This document shows, one piece after another, positions 1-14,700 of a stretch of DNA of 64,000 nt (its first letter is position 1; each line of letters opens with the position of its first letter). The stretch comes from Patella vulgata (lineage: Eukaryota > Mollusca > Gastropoda > Patellidae), in the NCBI RefSeq assembly GCF_932274485.2, contig NC_065879.2, positions 44,316,936 to 44,380,935 of the forward strand, in the 5' to 3' direction. A program made the translations under genes and the position numbers. Below the pieces are notes generated by a model, which worked only from the letters and a program-made list of their open reading frames with translations, was not told where the DNA came from and did not search any database.

Positions 1-1925
1 TTTCTTCATTTTATAACAGATTAGTGCCACAGTCGTTTTTCTTTGTGTCACGATAATAAATATCCATACCTTTAATTTACAAAAAGATGGAGAACAAGTC
101 TCACTTCTATTGACTCTGGACTAGAACTAAGTAAATTATACAGAAATATTTACATTTGTTTAAAATAAATTATATTTGTATTATTAGTAATAAATCAATC
201 TAACACTATAAAAATGAAGGCCATCACACATGTGATTTTTCATGGGATTCATTGGAATTATTCATAATGACATTGCATGGTGATTTAATGCAACCACATA
301 ATTAAAAATATGTTCTGTTCAGGTTAATTAGGTCAAGTAATACAACTGGAAAACTTATTTGTAATGAACAGTAGGACATTTCTTATGGTTCAGAAAAATT
401 ATATTATAGACTGAAAGTGGTTAGTAAGCTTAACAAATATAAAATAAAGAAATCCTAACCACTTTTCTTGATGGTGAATCGTAACAGTCAGTTGTTAACA
501 AATCACTTGTTAATGATAATGATGGTATTTTTAGAATTTCAATAAGTTTTTGGCAATAAATATAATTTTCCTTTAGTTTGGATATAGCCTGTAAATGATG
601 ATTATGTAAATAGATAATTGAATTTCTATAAACAAAGCCTACAGAGCATCTAAGAAAAATCACATGTCATTGGTGCCACTAAAATGATTAATTCTATTAA
701 TTTATACATATAAATAATATGTCAAAATAAAAGATTTTAATACTTTAAATAATATAATAGAGTATCTAAATCATTGTGACCTTCAATTGATCGCTATCAA
801 TACTATTAAAATTGTAAATCATATATATAATGCATTATTTAACAAGTGTGTAAGGTCACTATCTGTGAAAATCTGAGCATTTTATATGAATAATATGTAT
901 TAACTTTGGAGCTGTGATGAAAAGCAAGCCATAGGTTTCTTAAGATTATGAGACATAGTAAGTGCTGCCATTCTAGACTTGAATTGACTGAGACCTCTTC
1001 ATTTGGGTCAAAATAAACTGCTGATTTCATTAGATTTGATATGTTGATTTTTTTTTTGTGGATGACGATCTCTCTTTGTCTCTAGACAAAGCAATAGTTC
1101 AACCAATTTCGTATTTCAAAGTATGGTAAGCCAAAAATGAATATAAATTTACTAAACAAGTCAACTAAAGCTTAATCTTTCAATACAAAAAGTTAATAAT
1201 GAAATAACACATTAGATCAACTCCATTCTATACTTTATATTGACCTAATGTAAAGAGGTGTAGCGTCTTGAAAGGAGAAGTCCAGTCATTGCAGATTCAC
1301 ATTTTTTTCATTCATTATCTATTATTAAAATAGTTTCAATCATGCTCAGCCTAAAGTACAAATTGTATTATTTGTTAGTAACAAATTAACACTTAATATG
1401 CAGGTTGTGATCTTATGAGAGTAACTGTCATAAAAAAAGAGCAGTGTTTCTTTGATCCAATGTATGCACCCATAGTAAGAAGAATAGCTATATAGCAAAA
1501 GCACATTGTTTTATTCATAAATAGAGAGTGAAATTTACCCTAATGACATTTCAGTTGGCTTTTAGTTGGTTAATTAAGGGCAAATAGCATATATATATGT
1601 CAGGTACTGCATTGTGGAAACTATTCTAATACTTCATAATGAATCTGTGATGTCTGGGCTTTTCCATTTAAATAAATCAAACATCAATATTCGGAAGATG
1701 TTCTGATATGTTTAGTTTTTTTTGCAGTAAAACCCACACGGGAAGGTAAAATCATGTGGTATATAAAGCAAAATTTTTTCAACGAAAACCTATGGATTTA
1801 GTGGAATGTGTGAACGATAAAATTTAATGGAAAAGCATAAGTAGTCACTGACATGTGCTACTTTAAAACCAGAACAACTTCTGTATTCTGTCATCGTGAA
1901 TTTGTACATTGATAAACAATTTTAA
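1..1925. other. AT-rich 3' flank of SCAI, nothing recognised
   Basis: No ORF, transposon end or tandem repeat was recognised. Short ORFs at 430-663 and 839-1030 have no coding character. Confidence 0.5.
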
Positions 1926-2112
1926 TAATAAACACAAAAACATAATATGGAACACAATTACTATTTTAATTAAAGTGACGTTATATTGAGTGCTGTCTCA
2001 GTGTTATCAAGCAAATGATGATGAATATAAAATACAGAGAGACCCGTCAACGCAATGTCGCTTTAATTAAAATTGTAATTGTGCCCCATATTATGTTTTT
2101 TTGTGTTTATTA
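1926..2112. mobile_element. Foldback MITE, about 190 bp
   Basis: Inverted arms of about 57 bp (1926-1980 and 2054-2111) match at roughly 90 percent, both containing CATAATATGG and TTTTAATTAAAG. The loop is about 70 bp. Small size, AT-richness and no coding fit a MITE. Family not known. Confidence 0.7.
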
Positions 2113-2564
2113 CATGTGTCAAGTGCTAAATACCACTCAAAGAAAACATTTGTATGTTATGAGACTCTGATAAAAAGGCTCATTCTCGATCAAATTAACC
2201 ATGATAAAACGGCTCAACCACCAGTTAACCCTTGGTGAAGCAACATTCCAAGGGTTGATCCTTGTCAAAAATGATTTCTAAAATTTGGTCTGTGTTGAAA
2301 CAGATTTGGAAGAAATTTTATACGATAATTTAGCTACAACTGTTGGCCGATTTGACATGAAATGACCCAAACTTCACACAAGCAGACTTTTGTCCACAAC
2401 AAACAATAAAAGATTACGATTGGAATCGAAGTTAGTTATATACAGACGAATGAAAATGCTGTTTAAACAGTTGCGAACATTAAATGATTATGCGATAGCT
2501 AATGAAAAAGATTTCATGTGTAAAAAGATTTGATAACAAGATTCAACTCTAAATAAAACTGACG

Positions 2565-2717
2565 TTATGCAATGATATCCCCTTCTCCTGGCTCGGCAAA
2601 TAGTCCTCTAACTTCTAAAATGCTAGCAAGATCAAGAACTATTTTGTAGAGACTCGGGTGCTCAAGAATTTCATCTGTAGGCAGTGAAGGGTGTGAAACT
2701 GGGTAGTAACTTGGTCC
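2565..2717 (-). CDS. SCAI: SCAI terminal coding exon 15 and stop
   Basis: Residues 520-569: GPSYYPVSHPSLPTDEILEH, PSLYKIVLDLASILEVRGLF, AEPGEGDIIA, then TAA. The DLASILxVRxLF ending matches the family C-terminus. The exact polyadenylation site is not clear; a minus-strand AATAAA lies near 2106. Confidence 0.93.
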   Translation of the reverse strand, partial: GPSYYPVSHPSLPTDEILEHPSLYKIVLDLASILEVRGLFAEPGEGDIIA

Positions 2718-5700
2718 CTGTAAAAATATAATATGCATTTGATTATCAGATTTATTCCCAAATCCATCTAGTAAAATTCATATCAAAGTGGCATTATGAA
2801 AGAGTTAATTCTGCCTATTGCCAGTCTTTATCTTGGCTTCAAATTATTATTCAGATATTTATTCTCTAGACTATCGGATGGTGGAGATTTAAACATATTG
2901 AAATGTGATCGCTATTTTCATACATTATATATACTCTTTACACATGGGAGTTATAACAAAATATATAATGGTCATCTACCTCCACATTTATCAAATACAA
3001 TGTTTGAAATCTCTAATTTTAAATTAGCTGACTTCTACAATAAAAATACCAAGAGTTATACAAGTCTTTGAGCTTAAACTGTAAGAATACCTAAATTAAT
3101 ATGCATATTCTTCATTTGGCATTATAAAAGGCTGATTTATGATGAAAAATTATTCCAAAATACATAAGACTCATTGCCAGTATAAATATGTTTTAATCAG
3201 AAACATACTTACCTTAAACCCTCTGTGTAAAATTAACACAATATAGCACAACACAAAGCGAAGCAGTAATAATCGAAGAAAATCATCACCGAAAAACTGC
3301 ATGTAGGAATGATCTACAAAATAAACAAACAACTATGGTAAATTCTTACCAAATCCAAATTCATACGTCAATGTACATGTGTACAATACAGCTTTGATTA
3401 CAAAATTTTCTCTAAGTGCTAACTGTAAATAATTAGACCATTCATAATGGGCATTATTTTTTGATTTCAAATAGAGAAATGATGTTTAACATCTGCTCGA
3501 CACAAACCCAATAATACCTTGCAGATATTTATTGTCAGCAACAAAAATTTGTTCTGGATAAAATAACACTATTTTAATATCTGGTATATGGTGGCTTAGT
3601 TTTTTATGTTAAAAGTTCAAGAAACCATACATTTCAGACAACACCAGGGTACAGGCAGCTGTATTTATATAACTATGCTTTATATCAACTTCCACCGGGT
3701 CGATTTAATTTTTTGTGTTCCTAAATAAAATTAACTTACCAAGTTTACGAGCTCTAACAAAGAGTTTACTGGCCTCCGCCATAAATTTATCTATCTGCAT
3801 TTGGCACTTGTCCCATAGTGTGATAGGAATATCAATTATATTACATACATAACAGAATGCCATAAGTGGACAGTGAAGAAATAATGTAAACAAGTTCCCT
3901 TTCTGATGCTGATCTATGAATAAAAAAGAAATGTAATGAACTGATATATAATCCAAAAAATGAACAGAGATCAACAGTTGTAGGTTTGAAAGATGTGGTT
4001 TTATGGTGAAGTACTTTTTCTCTGCAACTACTGAAATGATTTAGTTAAAACCAAAGGCCAATCCTTTTCCTTATTTAAATTGAACAACATAAGGTATGAA
4101 AAGTGTTTTTAGATAATAATTTGGAGGATTAACACCAAAAACCTAGGTTAAATAGCACTTTCAGTTAGAAGGAACCGGCCATTATGGTATCAATCTACTT
4201 TTGGCTAAATTACAACGGGTTAATCAATACTAAGAAGTCAATCAACTTGCTAGTCGGCCACAATAACAGTTATACCTTACTGAGAATCGGTCATGTGGTT
4301 CATAATCTGTAATTAGCACATATAACGACTAGTTTTGACAATCCGGTAAAAAGATAAGTTGCCAGGCAACAAAACATACGCTCACAGCAGCTATATCTTC
4401 CGGGCAGTCAACAAGAGTTGTCGCATATTTTTACTTTTTTCAGTAATGAAACATTTATAATACATTAAAATCTGATCAAGGGTAACAACTCATTAAGTAT
4501 TTATCAGAAAACCATTAGAATTTATTTGGTTTTTATAAAGTTCTGCCCCATGCTAACGTTTAGTATACGAACTTTTAACATCATGGATTTAGCTGTTCAC
4601 GTCATAAAAATTCATTGAAAATCAATATACTTGTTCGTCTCGAGACCTTAAACTCTGTGTATCAATCTGAAGTCAATCGGATGATAACTTTAGCCTCTAG
4701 AGCGTCACAAGATTTTTCAAAGTGATCAAGGGCCATAACTTTGGCAGTAATTATCGGAAATCGTTGAAAATCAATATGATTCTTCGTCTCATGACCTCAA
4801 TCGGATATTAACTTTAGCCTCTAGAGCATTTACAAGAATTTTTGAAGTGATCAAGGGCCATAACTATGGCAGTAATTGTCGGAAATCGCTTCTTCGTCTC
4901 ATGGCCTTAAACACTGTATATAAATTTAAAGTCAATCGGATATTAACAAGATTTTTTGAAGTGATCAAGGGCATAACTCTGGCAGTAATTATCGGAAATC
5001 GCTGAAAATCAATAGGCTTCTTCGTCCCATGACCTTAAACACTGTGTATAAATTTAAAGTCAATCGGATATTAACTTTAGCCTCTAGTAATTGTGGACAC
5101 TGGACCGCCGGACGGACGGACGGATGGGGGCGACGATAATATAAGACCACATTTCAATGTGGGCGTATAAAAACCGGAAAATACTGGTTATCGGAGATTC
5201 TGACTAACCTTGCATGGTTGTAGGAACTTGTTCCGGTGATAGAAGACAAACCAATGGTTGACCAAATAATGTAGGGAAACCCTGTAATAAATTACAGCAC
5301 AAATTTTACTATATAAGTCTATTGAACTATCATAACTTCATGTGCACATTGTCAAACGGACACCTTGTGGCCTATTAAAAGAAAGCAATATCCTCCCATT
5401 ACTCAAGATTCAAGAATTAACTGCTCCAATACAAATATCCACCACTACCACTAACAACAACTTCAACTAGCGGTTGCCATGCAAGATATGCCCACATTTT
5501 GCAAGAGATGGATAGAGAACAAGCTAAAAACATAAGCGATTTTTCGTACAATCAGGGGCCATAATCCAGAAAGATATGATCTGAAATGTGCAAATATCAA
5601 AAGGGACTGAGATCTTTGGGATATAAAGATATATTTTAAGTTTCATCAAAATTGGATAAAAATTTTGACTTCTGGAGGGTACACAACCTTCCTATTACAT

Positions 5701-8700
5701 ACTTTTACACAATTTGCGTACAAAGAGTGGCCATTTTGTCGGGCAGTTTCATTGCGATTTTCACAAAATTCGAATCCAACCTTCATTATGGTGGAATGGT
5801 GATATATTTAAATGGTTTTTAAAATCGGATAAAAAAGTGACCTCTAGAGAATCCACAAGCTAAAAATGTGATTTTTCGAACAATCAGGGGCCCTAAAGGA
5901 GGTTACGTTCGGATATGCGCGATTATCCAAAGGAATCAAGATCTTTGTGATATAAACATAAATTTAAAGTTTCATTAAAATCGGATCAAAATTGTGACCT
6001 CTAGAGGGTCCACAACCTTGATATAACAGATCTTTACACTATTTGCGTAACTAAGAGGGGCAGCCCTTTTGTCTGGCAGTTCTGGTCCAATTTTGACAAA
6101 ATTCAAACTCAACCGACACTACAGTGCAACGGTGATATATTCAAACATTTTTTTTTCAAAATCGGATAATAATTGTGACCTCTACAGGGACCACAAGCTA
6201 AAAACGCGATTGATAATACAATCAAGGGCCATAATTCATTAAGTCCCGATCCGATATGCGCGAATACTGAAAAGAACCAAGATCGTTGGGTTATAAACAT
6301 GTAATTCAAGTTTCATCAAAATCGGATCAAAATTGTGAACTCTAGAGGATCCACAACCTTGATATACCAGATGTTTACACTATTTGCGTAAGAAGGGCAG
6401 CCATTTTGTCTGGCAGTTCTGGTCCAATTTTCACAAAATTCAAACTCAACCGACACTACGGTGTAACGGTGATATATTCAAACGTTTTTTTAAAATCGGA
6501 TAATAATTGTGACCTCTAGAGGGACCACAAGCTAAAAACGTGATTTTTCGTACAATCAGGGGCCATAATTCAGGAAATTACGATCCGATATGCGCGAATA
6601 AGGAAAGGAACCAAGATCTTTGGGTTATAAACATGCATTTCAAGTTTCATCAAAATTGGGTGAAAATTGTGACCTCTAGAGTGTCCACAAGCTAAAAACG
6701 TGATTTTTCGTACAATCAGGGACCATAATCCATGAAGTTATGGTCCGATACATGTCAATATCAAAAGGAACCGGACAGGGGCGACGGCATAATACTTCCA
6801 CATGAAAATGTGGGCGGATAAAAATGCCAGGAATAGAAACAATGAAAATTCTTGAGATTAGGCATGACACAAACCATTATATTTCAAGCACTACAGGATT
6901 CATGAGATCTTGTTTTTAACCTTTCACAGTAACCTATTACATGTTTGCTCAAATGAAGAATGTAAGCTTTACTAAATGAAGAACTCTATTGACAAATAAT
7001 TTTTCATTAACTGAAACTTAAATGTCCAAAAATTAAATCCCCTGGCTTCTTTGTTTTGCATGATGTAATTAGGATGTTATCTGTGCAGTTGTGGCTCTCG
7101 CTTGACATTAATCCGAAAGACATGCTATTGTCACTGTTGTTTTGGCATATGGTGGACATTGACCTTAATAAGAAATTACCTGCATATAGTACAAGTTGAA
7201 ATGAAATAACTTAAATAATGTTATGTTTCAAACTGTGTGATCATATTGAATTTAAAATTCAAAATCTATTTTCATTCACTGATTATACATTACGCATATT
7301 GTACTGAGAGAGTAAAGAAATAAGGATTATTATTAACATCACAGTCCGGCAAACGGTGGCAAAATACAGCAGTGATATATTATATATATAGAATTAAAAA
7401 GAAACTTACTTGGAAAGCTGAACTGTTATCACTATCAACAATCAGAAATAAAGGTTTACGTGTATATGGATATAAATCTCCTGGATGTAAACTGAAAATA
7501 CAATAAATAAATAATATTCAATAACTCAGTTATACATACATTGTACTTTAAATAATATATTGGAATGATGTGTTATCAAAAAAAGAAGGGGATATTAAAA
7601 TGCAAATACCTATGCAGGTTGTGATATGATAAATAGTCATGGACACTTGACATGCTTTGAGAGTATATTCACAGATGAAGAACTTATCGCCCCAACAGAA
7701 CCACTGAGCTGCACATGCGACACGTGGGAGGGGTTTATTGTCAAATTTGACACTTCCAGGAAGGGTTGATGAAAACTGCTGCATGCTAGTTTATAATATC
7801 CATGGTTGGTTTCCTATAGGTTCTTGCATAAGATTTACTGTTTCGTGTATCTTTGCTTTAGTTGTTAAGTTTAATTTGCAATGTGACATCTTCAACATGA
7901 TGGACATCTACGTGCTATTGGCATGCTTCAAATGGGTTCTACACAGCGAGCAGTAGCCAACATGCTTAATGTGTCACAGTCTGTGATCAGCAGACTGTGG
8001 AACCGGTAACAACAAACAAACAATGCTGATGATAGACCTCATTCAGGTCGTCCTAGAACCACTACACAAGCCCAGGATCGATACATTTGTACACATGTCC
8101 TGCGAAATCGAGAACAAACGGCCAATCAACTTTCTGTAAACTTGTACCAAGTTACAGGAATTCGAGTTACACCCAAAAAAAATTAGAAATCGGCTACATG
8201 CAGCCCATTTGCATGCGCAACAACTGCATGTTGTGCCTCCATTAACTCACCAGCGTAGAAATTGGGGTAATCGTTGATAGGCGCGTGTAATGTTCTCAGA
8301 TGAGTCCACATTTACTCTGGCCACATCCTGGCACCGATAGTTCTGCCCTTTGCTCAATGTGCAGGTTGACGTTTCATCTTTCAAGACGATAATGCCAGTG
8401 CCCACCGCGCTCGTGTCGTGAATGACTACCTCCAGCGTCACCATAGTGTCCATATGCCTAAGCCAGCCATAAGTCCTGACCTTTCCCCTATAGAGCATGT
8501 CTGGGACATGATCGGGAGACGTGTTCGTCAACGTCAACAGACAACACTCCAAGAATTGGGCGTGACACTGCAAGTGGAGTGGGTCAGATTGCCCCAAATC
8601 ATGATTGGACAGTTGATTATGAGCATGCCACGACGAATTGCTGAATGTCTGAGGATTGATGGAGCAATAAGACAAAAATCAAAAATGTCCATACTTTTGA

Positions 8701-11700
8701 CAGTGTATCTCTTTGTGAGCGAAATGGGGCCGTCAGATAAGCGGCCCATATGAACTGTTTATGTTCTTGTGTAGGCAATTGACCTGTTATTAACATACAC
8801 TGGTTACCTCTAATAAAAACAGCAGTGCATTTCCGCATTTTGTATTGTTTCTGAATATCCCCTACTTTTTTTGAAGAATGGATATTATTAAATTTTAGTT
8901 TGTTTACTAATTTTAGTTTCTCTTTTAGCTGAAATTACTGACAGTTGGGCAATAAATCTGTTACATCTCAACACTTTACATCTAAAATTTTAAATGGAGA
9001 CAAATACTAAATTTTACAAAACAAATCAACACAAATTTAATTAAACCAATACTTTAATGTTTTATCCAAATCCAAGCCATTTTACATTAGGAAGATGATT
9101 AATTCTTTCACATTACTGGTAGATGTAGGGGACCACCAAGTCTGTGCAGCATATAGTAAGTATAAACAGAACTGAATAAATCTTACCAATGCATTTCTTT
9201 CAATACACCGGGTCGTTTTCCTTTACTAGGTGTTTCTCCTTCTCTTCTACTATTAGTTACAACACCTCCTAAATCATATGCAGCTAAAATATAAATATAA
9301 CAGTAATCAGCGGTGCCAGGCAAGATACACCCACATTTTGCAAGAGATAGACAGAGAACAAGTTAAAAAAAACAACATTATTTTTCGTACAATCAGGGGT
9401 CATAATCCAAGAAATTATGGTCTGAAATGCACGAATATCGAACTGGACTGAGATCTTTGGGATATAAAGATATATTTTAAGTTTCATCAAAATCGAACAA
9501 AAATTGTGACCTCTAGAGGGTCCACAACCTTTGTATTACATACTTGTACACAATTTGCGTACAAGGCGCGGCCATTTTGTCTTGCAGTTTCGGTTTGATT
9601 TTAACTGTGTAATTGTAATGGTGATTCATTTAAACGTTTTTTAAAATCAGATAAAAATTGTGACCTCTTGAGGGTCCACAAGCTAAAAACATGTTTTTCG
9701 TACAATCAGTGGCCATAATCCTGGAAGTTACAGTCTGATCTGCGCAAATAACGAAAGGAACCAAGACCTTTGGATTAATAACATACATTTCAAGTTTTAT
9801 CAAAATCGGATAAAAATTATGACACTTCTAGAGTGGTCACAACCTTGGTATTACATACTTTTACAATATTTGCAAGGAATGCCCATTTTGTCCGGCAGTT
9901 TCGGTCAGATTTTTACGAAATTCCAACTCAACTTTCATTGATGTGTAACGGTGATATATTTAAACGTTTTTTTTTTTTAAAAAATTGATACAAATTGTCA
10001 CTTCTAGCGGGTCCACAAGCTATAAATGTGATTTTTCGAAAGTTATGTTTGGATATGTGCGATTATCGAAAGGAACCAAGGTCTTTGTGATTTAAATATA
10101 ATTTAAAGTTTCATAAAATCGGATCACAATTGTGGCCTCTAGGGGGACCACAATTTTGATATACCATATTTTTACACTATTTGGGTAAAAGGGCCGGCCA
10201 TTTTGTCCGGCAGATTTGGTTCGATTTACAGGAAATTCGAACTCAAACGTCATTAGGTTGTAGCGGTGATATATTCAAATGGTTTTTAAATTGGATAAAG
10301 ATAGGTTGCCAGGCAACTAAACATACGCCCACAGCAGCTAAATCATCCGAGCAGTCAACAAGAGTTGTCGCATATTTTTACTTAAAACATGGATGTTGAC
10401 CAAATTGATATTGACCTTGATATTTACAATTTCAGATTATCACTTACATGATATCAACAATCACCAAGTCATAGGAAAATGAACTGTATATGATCCACAG
10501 TACCTACCATCATCTGTGTGTTTAGCATTTCCTAGGCAACCATCTGCTGAGATATATAATAACATTGCACCATTTGGTGGTAGCTCTTTAAAAGCTGAGG
10601 CAAGAAAGGTATTAAGTTGACCGTAAGTAGGTTTATACAGTAAGTATTTATGTGGATTGTCACGTCGGCTTCTATCTCCATTTTCCTGTAAATAATAAAA
10701 TATTGTATCATGCTTCGATAAAATGTATAATTGTTTACTGCTCTATTGCCTCGTTTATTTGTAATACAGAAATTCACGTGAATCTCTGAATATACTTTGT
10801 GCAAGGCTTTTTGCAAGAGCTTACGCTGCGAATCTACAAGGACTCGCTTGACATTTTTCAAAAAAAAAAATCAAAAAAAATCTGAGAGAAATGTCGAGTC
10901 CGACATTGAATATCAGTGTTCTTAACCGGCTGTATTTTGTCAGCTTTAGCCGATTGATGTTTAATCTAGCTGATTGGTAAAACAATGAATCGGCCACCAT
11001 GCCCATGGTATCATAAATCAATCTACTTGCTTGTCAGCTACAACAACAGTCATACCTTAGTGAGAATCGGCCATATGTGTTTCATAATCCAAGTAATTAG
11101 CACATTTAACGGTGATTTTGATAATCCAGTAAAAAACAAAACAAGCTTGCTGATTATTCATAACAATAATAGGTTGAATAAAAAAAGCCACATGGCGAAT
11201 GAAGCATGGTTTGTGAATCGCACGTCTTCCACGCTCCGTCCGTGTGAATTCCATGTACCGGTAGATATTTAAATAATAACTGGATCATACATTGATGGAT
11301 TCATTGACCAGTTGTTAGGTAAATTTAAATCTTCATTGAATATAATGCCCTGATAGAACATAAAATACACGGAGAGAGAAACAGTGGATATTTTGTAGAC
11401 AGAATCTCCAATGGCGAATTCCAATGACACGTGACATATCAGTTGGAATAAGGTCAATAAACCAGTTCTAAATAGCGTTTACCGTTATGAATTTTTATTT
11501 TATACATATGCTGACAGAGGCTCAATGCCATGGTGCCGTATCAGATTATTTTGACTACGGCATTTTCTGATACTGCAGTAAACAATAAACAAAATTTTGT
11601 TTTTTAGACAATATTATTAATTAAGATTCAGAGGATTCGCGCAGATTGCATATATGAGAATCCTCTTAGATTCTCGCAAAAAAAATGACGGATTTATAGC

Positions 11701-14700
11701 CCTGGTAATAGCTTGACCAAGTCGAGTTTGACCAATCATAATAATATAAGCTTATGTCAAGCTTGCTTGAGCGTGACATAAGCCGTGGTTATCAACAGTC
11801 ACTATGCAAGCCATTCTTGACAAGTATGTCTTTATTTTTTTGACAACATAGTCTCAAGTTTCAAGATCAGATATGTATAATGCACATGCTGTACCTAGAA
11901 CTTATATTGAAATAAGTCAGATTTTTGTTGGTGATAATGCGAGAACAAGTGTACCGTTGTATGTTTCAGAAAAATATTATAATTAACATAAATGCTGCCC
12001 ATTATGCTACTTTTCAGTAAAATGGCTATTATTGTAATTATATTGTAGGTGTACTTACAAATAATTGTCGACCGGGTGCTGGAGATACGTCATATATTTG
12101 ATTAGTTAAATCTTCTTGTGGTTCTCGTTCTAATGTTTGTAACATTCTAAACATATCTAATGTTAATTCACTAAACTTCACCTGTAAATATAATAATTCA
12201 AAATAATACATAAATAATTTTATTAATATTCTTAAAGATACATTATGGGAGATAAGATAAAGCGATGGCAGTTCTCGCTATAATAGTTAAAAATAAGATA
12301 GTGTAAAGGTAATTTGCTGAAAATTTCAGTCAAATTGATCCACTATGAGCCGAGAAAGAAGCGAGTGAAATTTTTGCATAGTCTCAGTCATCATTACTAA
12401 AATCATTAATATAAACAGCATAGTCTCGATTATCCACTTTTATTGATTAAATTATCAATAGCCGTTAGCAGCATATAGCCTCGACATCGAGAGTTTATTA
12501 TGGTCTGGATAAGTTAATTAATGTCTAATTGATAATTTAGATAACATTTCAGGCCTAAAGAAATACTTGTAATAAGCAGATTTTGCTCTTGCATAATGCA
12601 TGTTTAAGTAGAGCTAAAATTATAGAACTTTTGAACCTATGACATCACAACCATTTTATGCAGAAAGCAGGATGGGAATTTCAAAGTTTTGTAAGGAATT
12701 ATTCCAAAATGCCCACATTTATAGCAATAAATAAACATGCGTGGAAGTATCACATTATCTCTCAAAAATGGTGATTACCTTATGCTGCCATTTTGTAGTC
12801 TCAACTGAGTCAATTTAATACTCTATATGTATAATATCTATTAGTATAATGGGCAAGGTGCAGTTCAGTTGAGTATGCACTATTCAATGTGATTTGGAAA
12901 CTTCTGATTAGACGATTGATAAGACATAGATTGTGATTGGTTGACAATACTTCATTGTCCCAATCAGACAAGTCAATGATTTGTCTGCAAATTGATAAAA
13001 GTACTCTGGCAATGTAGTATGTCATAGTTTTACGTAGTGTAGTATTAATACAATAGTACTCTGTCCAGTAGGTTGGTGGCTCAGTAAGACACTGGCTCGC
13101 TAACCAGGAGGTCTCAACATCTCCCATGGTTTCCCTCTGTCAGTGGTACAGGACGGACAGTCTGACAAGCAACAGTGTCTAAATATTCGGATGAGCGAAA
13201 AACTTTCAATGTACACATTGGCATGCAGATAAAAGCACCCTTGACTATAGTGCTGCTGTCAAGGCAAAATTTCCATCATATCACACTGTATGGCATATGC
13301 TAGACTTCATTAGCCCAGTCGGAGTATTATGCCCCTTTTAGAAACATTATTAAAATACCACTCACCTGTTCATGACAGTTACCAACTATGAGTATTTCTT
13401 GCAATGATAAATATACAGGAGCTCCTTTATCAGCTGGTGGTGTATTCAGTGGAGTTAATCGATGTGATAATACTATAGTAGATGAATCAACATCAACAAC
13501 ATTTATTATATTATCAGCCTGTAAATATTTACATATTACATTACAACTAACTATAAAATAATTCGACAGTGTGGCCCTGTTTATATGCAGATTCAAAATC
13601 AGATTATTTTTAGAATCGTAAAGGCTGTTGTACTGTTGTAGGCATTTGTCTTACTTCAACTAAAGTTGATTCATTAAAATTTTAGCATCTGTTTTTAAAG
13701 GCTCTATATGTGTACCAGAATAAACACTAAGTATAATTTTCAAGCAAAACAAGATATAAAGTAGTTCATCTAAAATGCATATTAAAATCTATCAATCCTA
13801 AAAAAAAGCCAACTGCTTCTCTGTAATCATGTCGACATTTGAACACTAACTCATTTCTACCTATAAACATTGAGGTCAAGATGATGATTTGGAAATTCAA
13901 AAATCCAAACCCCAAAGGTACCAGGCAGTGTAGTGTGTATCTCACACATAACACATGCATTCAATATAGAGCCGAGATGTACAATGTAATGTACAATTCT
14001 GTGAGTCGGAACATAAATCTGATTAACCACGTCATTCATGGTCAAAAAAATATGACAGCCAGGTACATGTACAATGTTTTATATAAAATATTCAAACACT
14101 TTTATTGTTCAATTCTAAAATAATCAAATATCTAAACAATATCTGATAACGTTAGGTATTGGACTGTTTAAACTATGAACACTATTTTCAATGTCCCAGA
14201 CAGATGTTACATATATGTGTAAGATACAGAGCTATTTATATTGTAACATTTAGTATTTATATAATTGACAATACCTCTATAAAAGCCTTTATTTCCCCTA
14301 ATACTAAATTCCATTCCATTTGATCTTCAGGTTCATATGTACTTGTATAATCATCAATCTGTTTCGCTAATTCCTGTCAAATATATAAACATGGTTCTTA
14401 TTATACATGAAATAATTTCAATTTTGAAATTTAACCTGCTATTCTACAAACCATGTGACTTTCCTGGAAATAGATAATTATCTACCATCAAAGAAAACTG
14501 GTCCCTGTTTCACCAAAGCCAGGCTTAGGCAACATGAGTTCAGTAAAATTAGTTTATGTCGTCTACATGTATGGTTAAAGATAGGTAAAAACTGATAAAA
14601 ATGGCTGGTTGGGACAGTGACCAGTATTGCTGAATGATGCATCTCTAAATAACAAATTACCTTTCAATGACAAACTAAGTGCAGCATGTAGCATGCACAT

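Noticed and set aside
10985-11272. 95-codon plus-strand ORF
   Set aside because: Lies over a duplicated intron segment; the other copy (4180) does not keep the frame.
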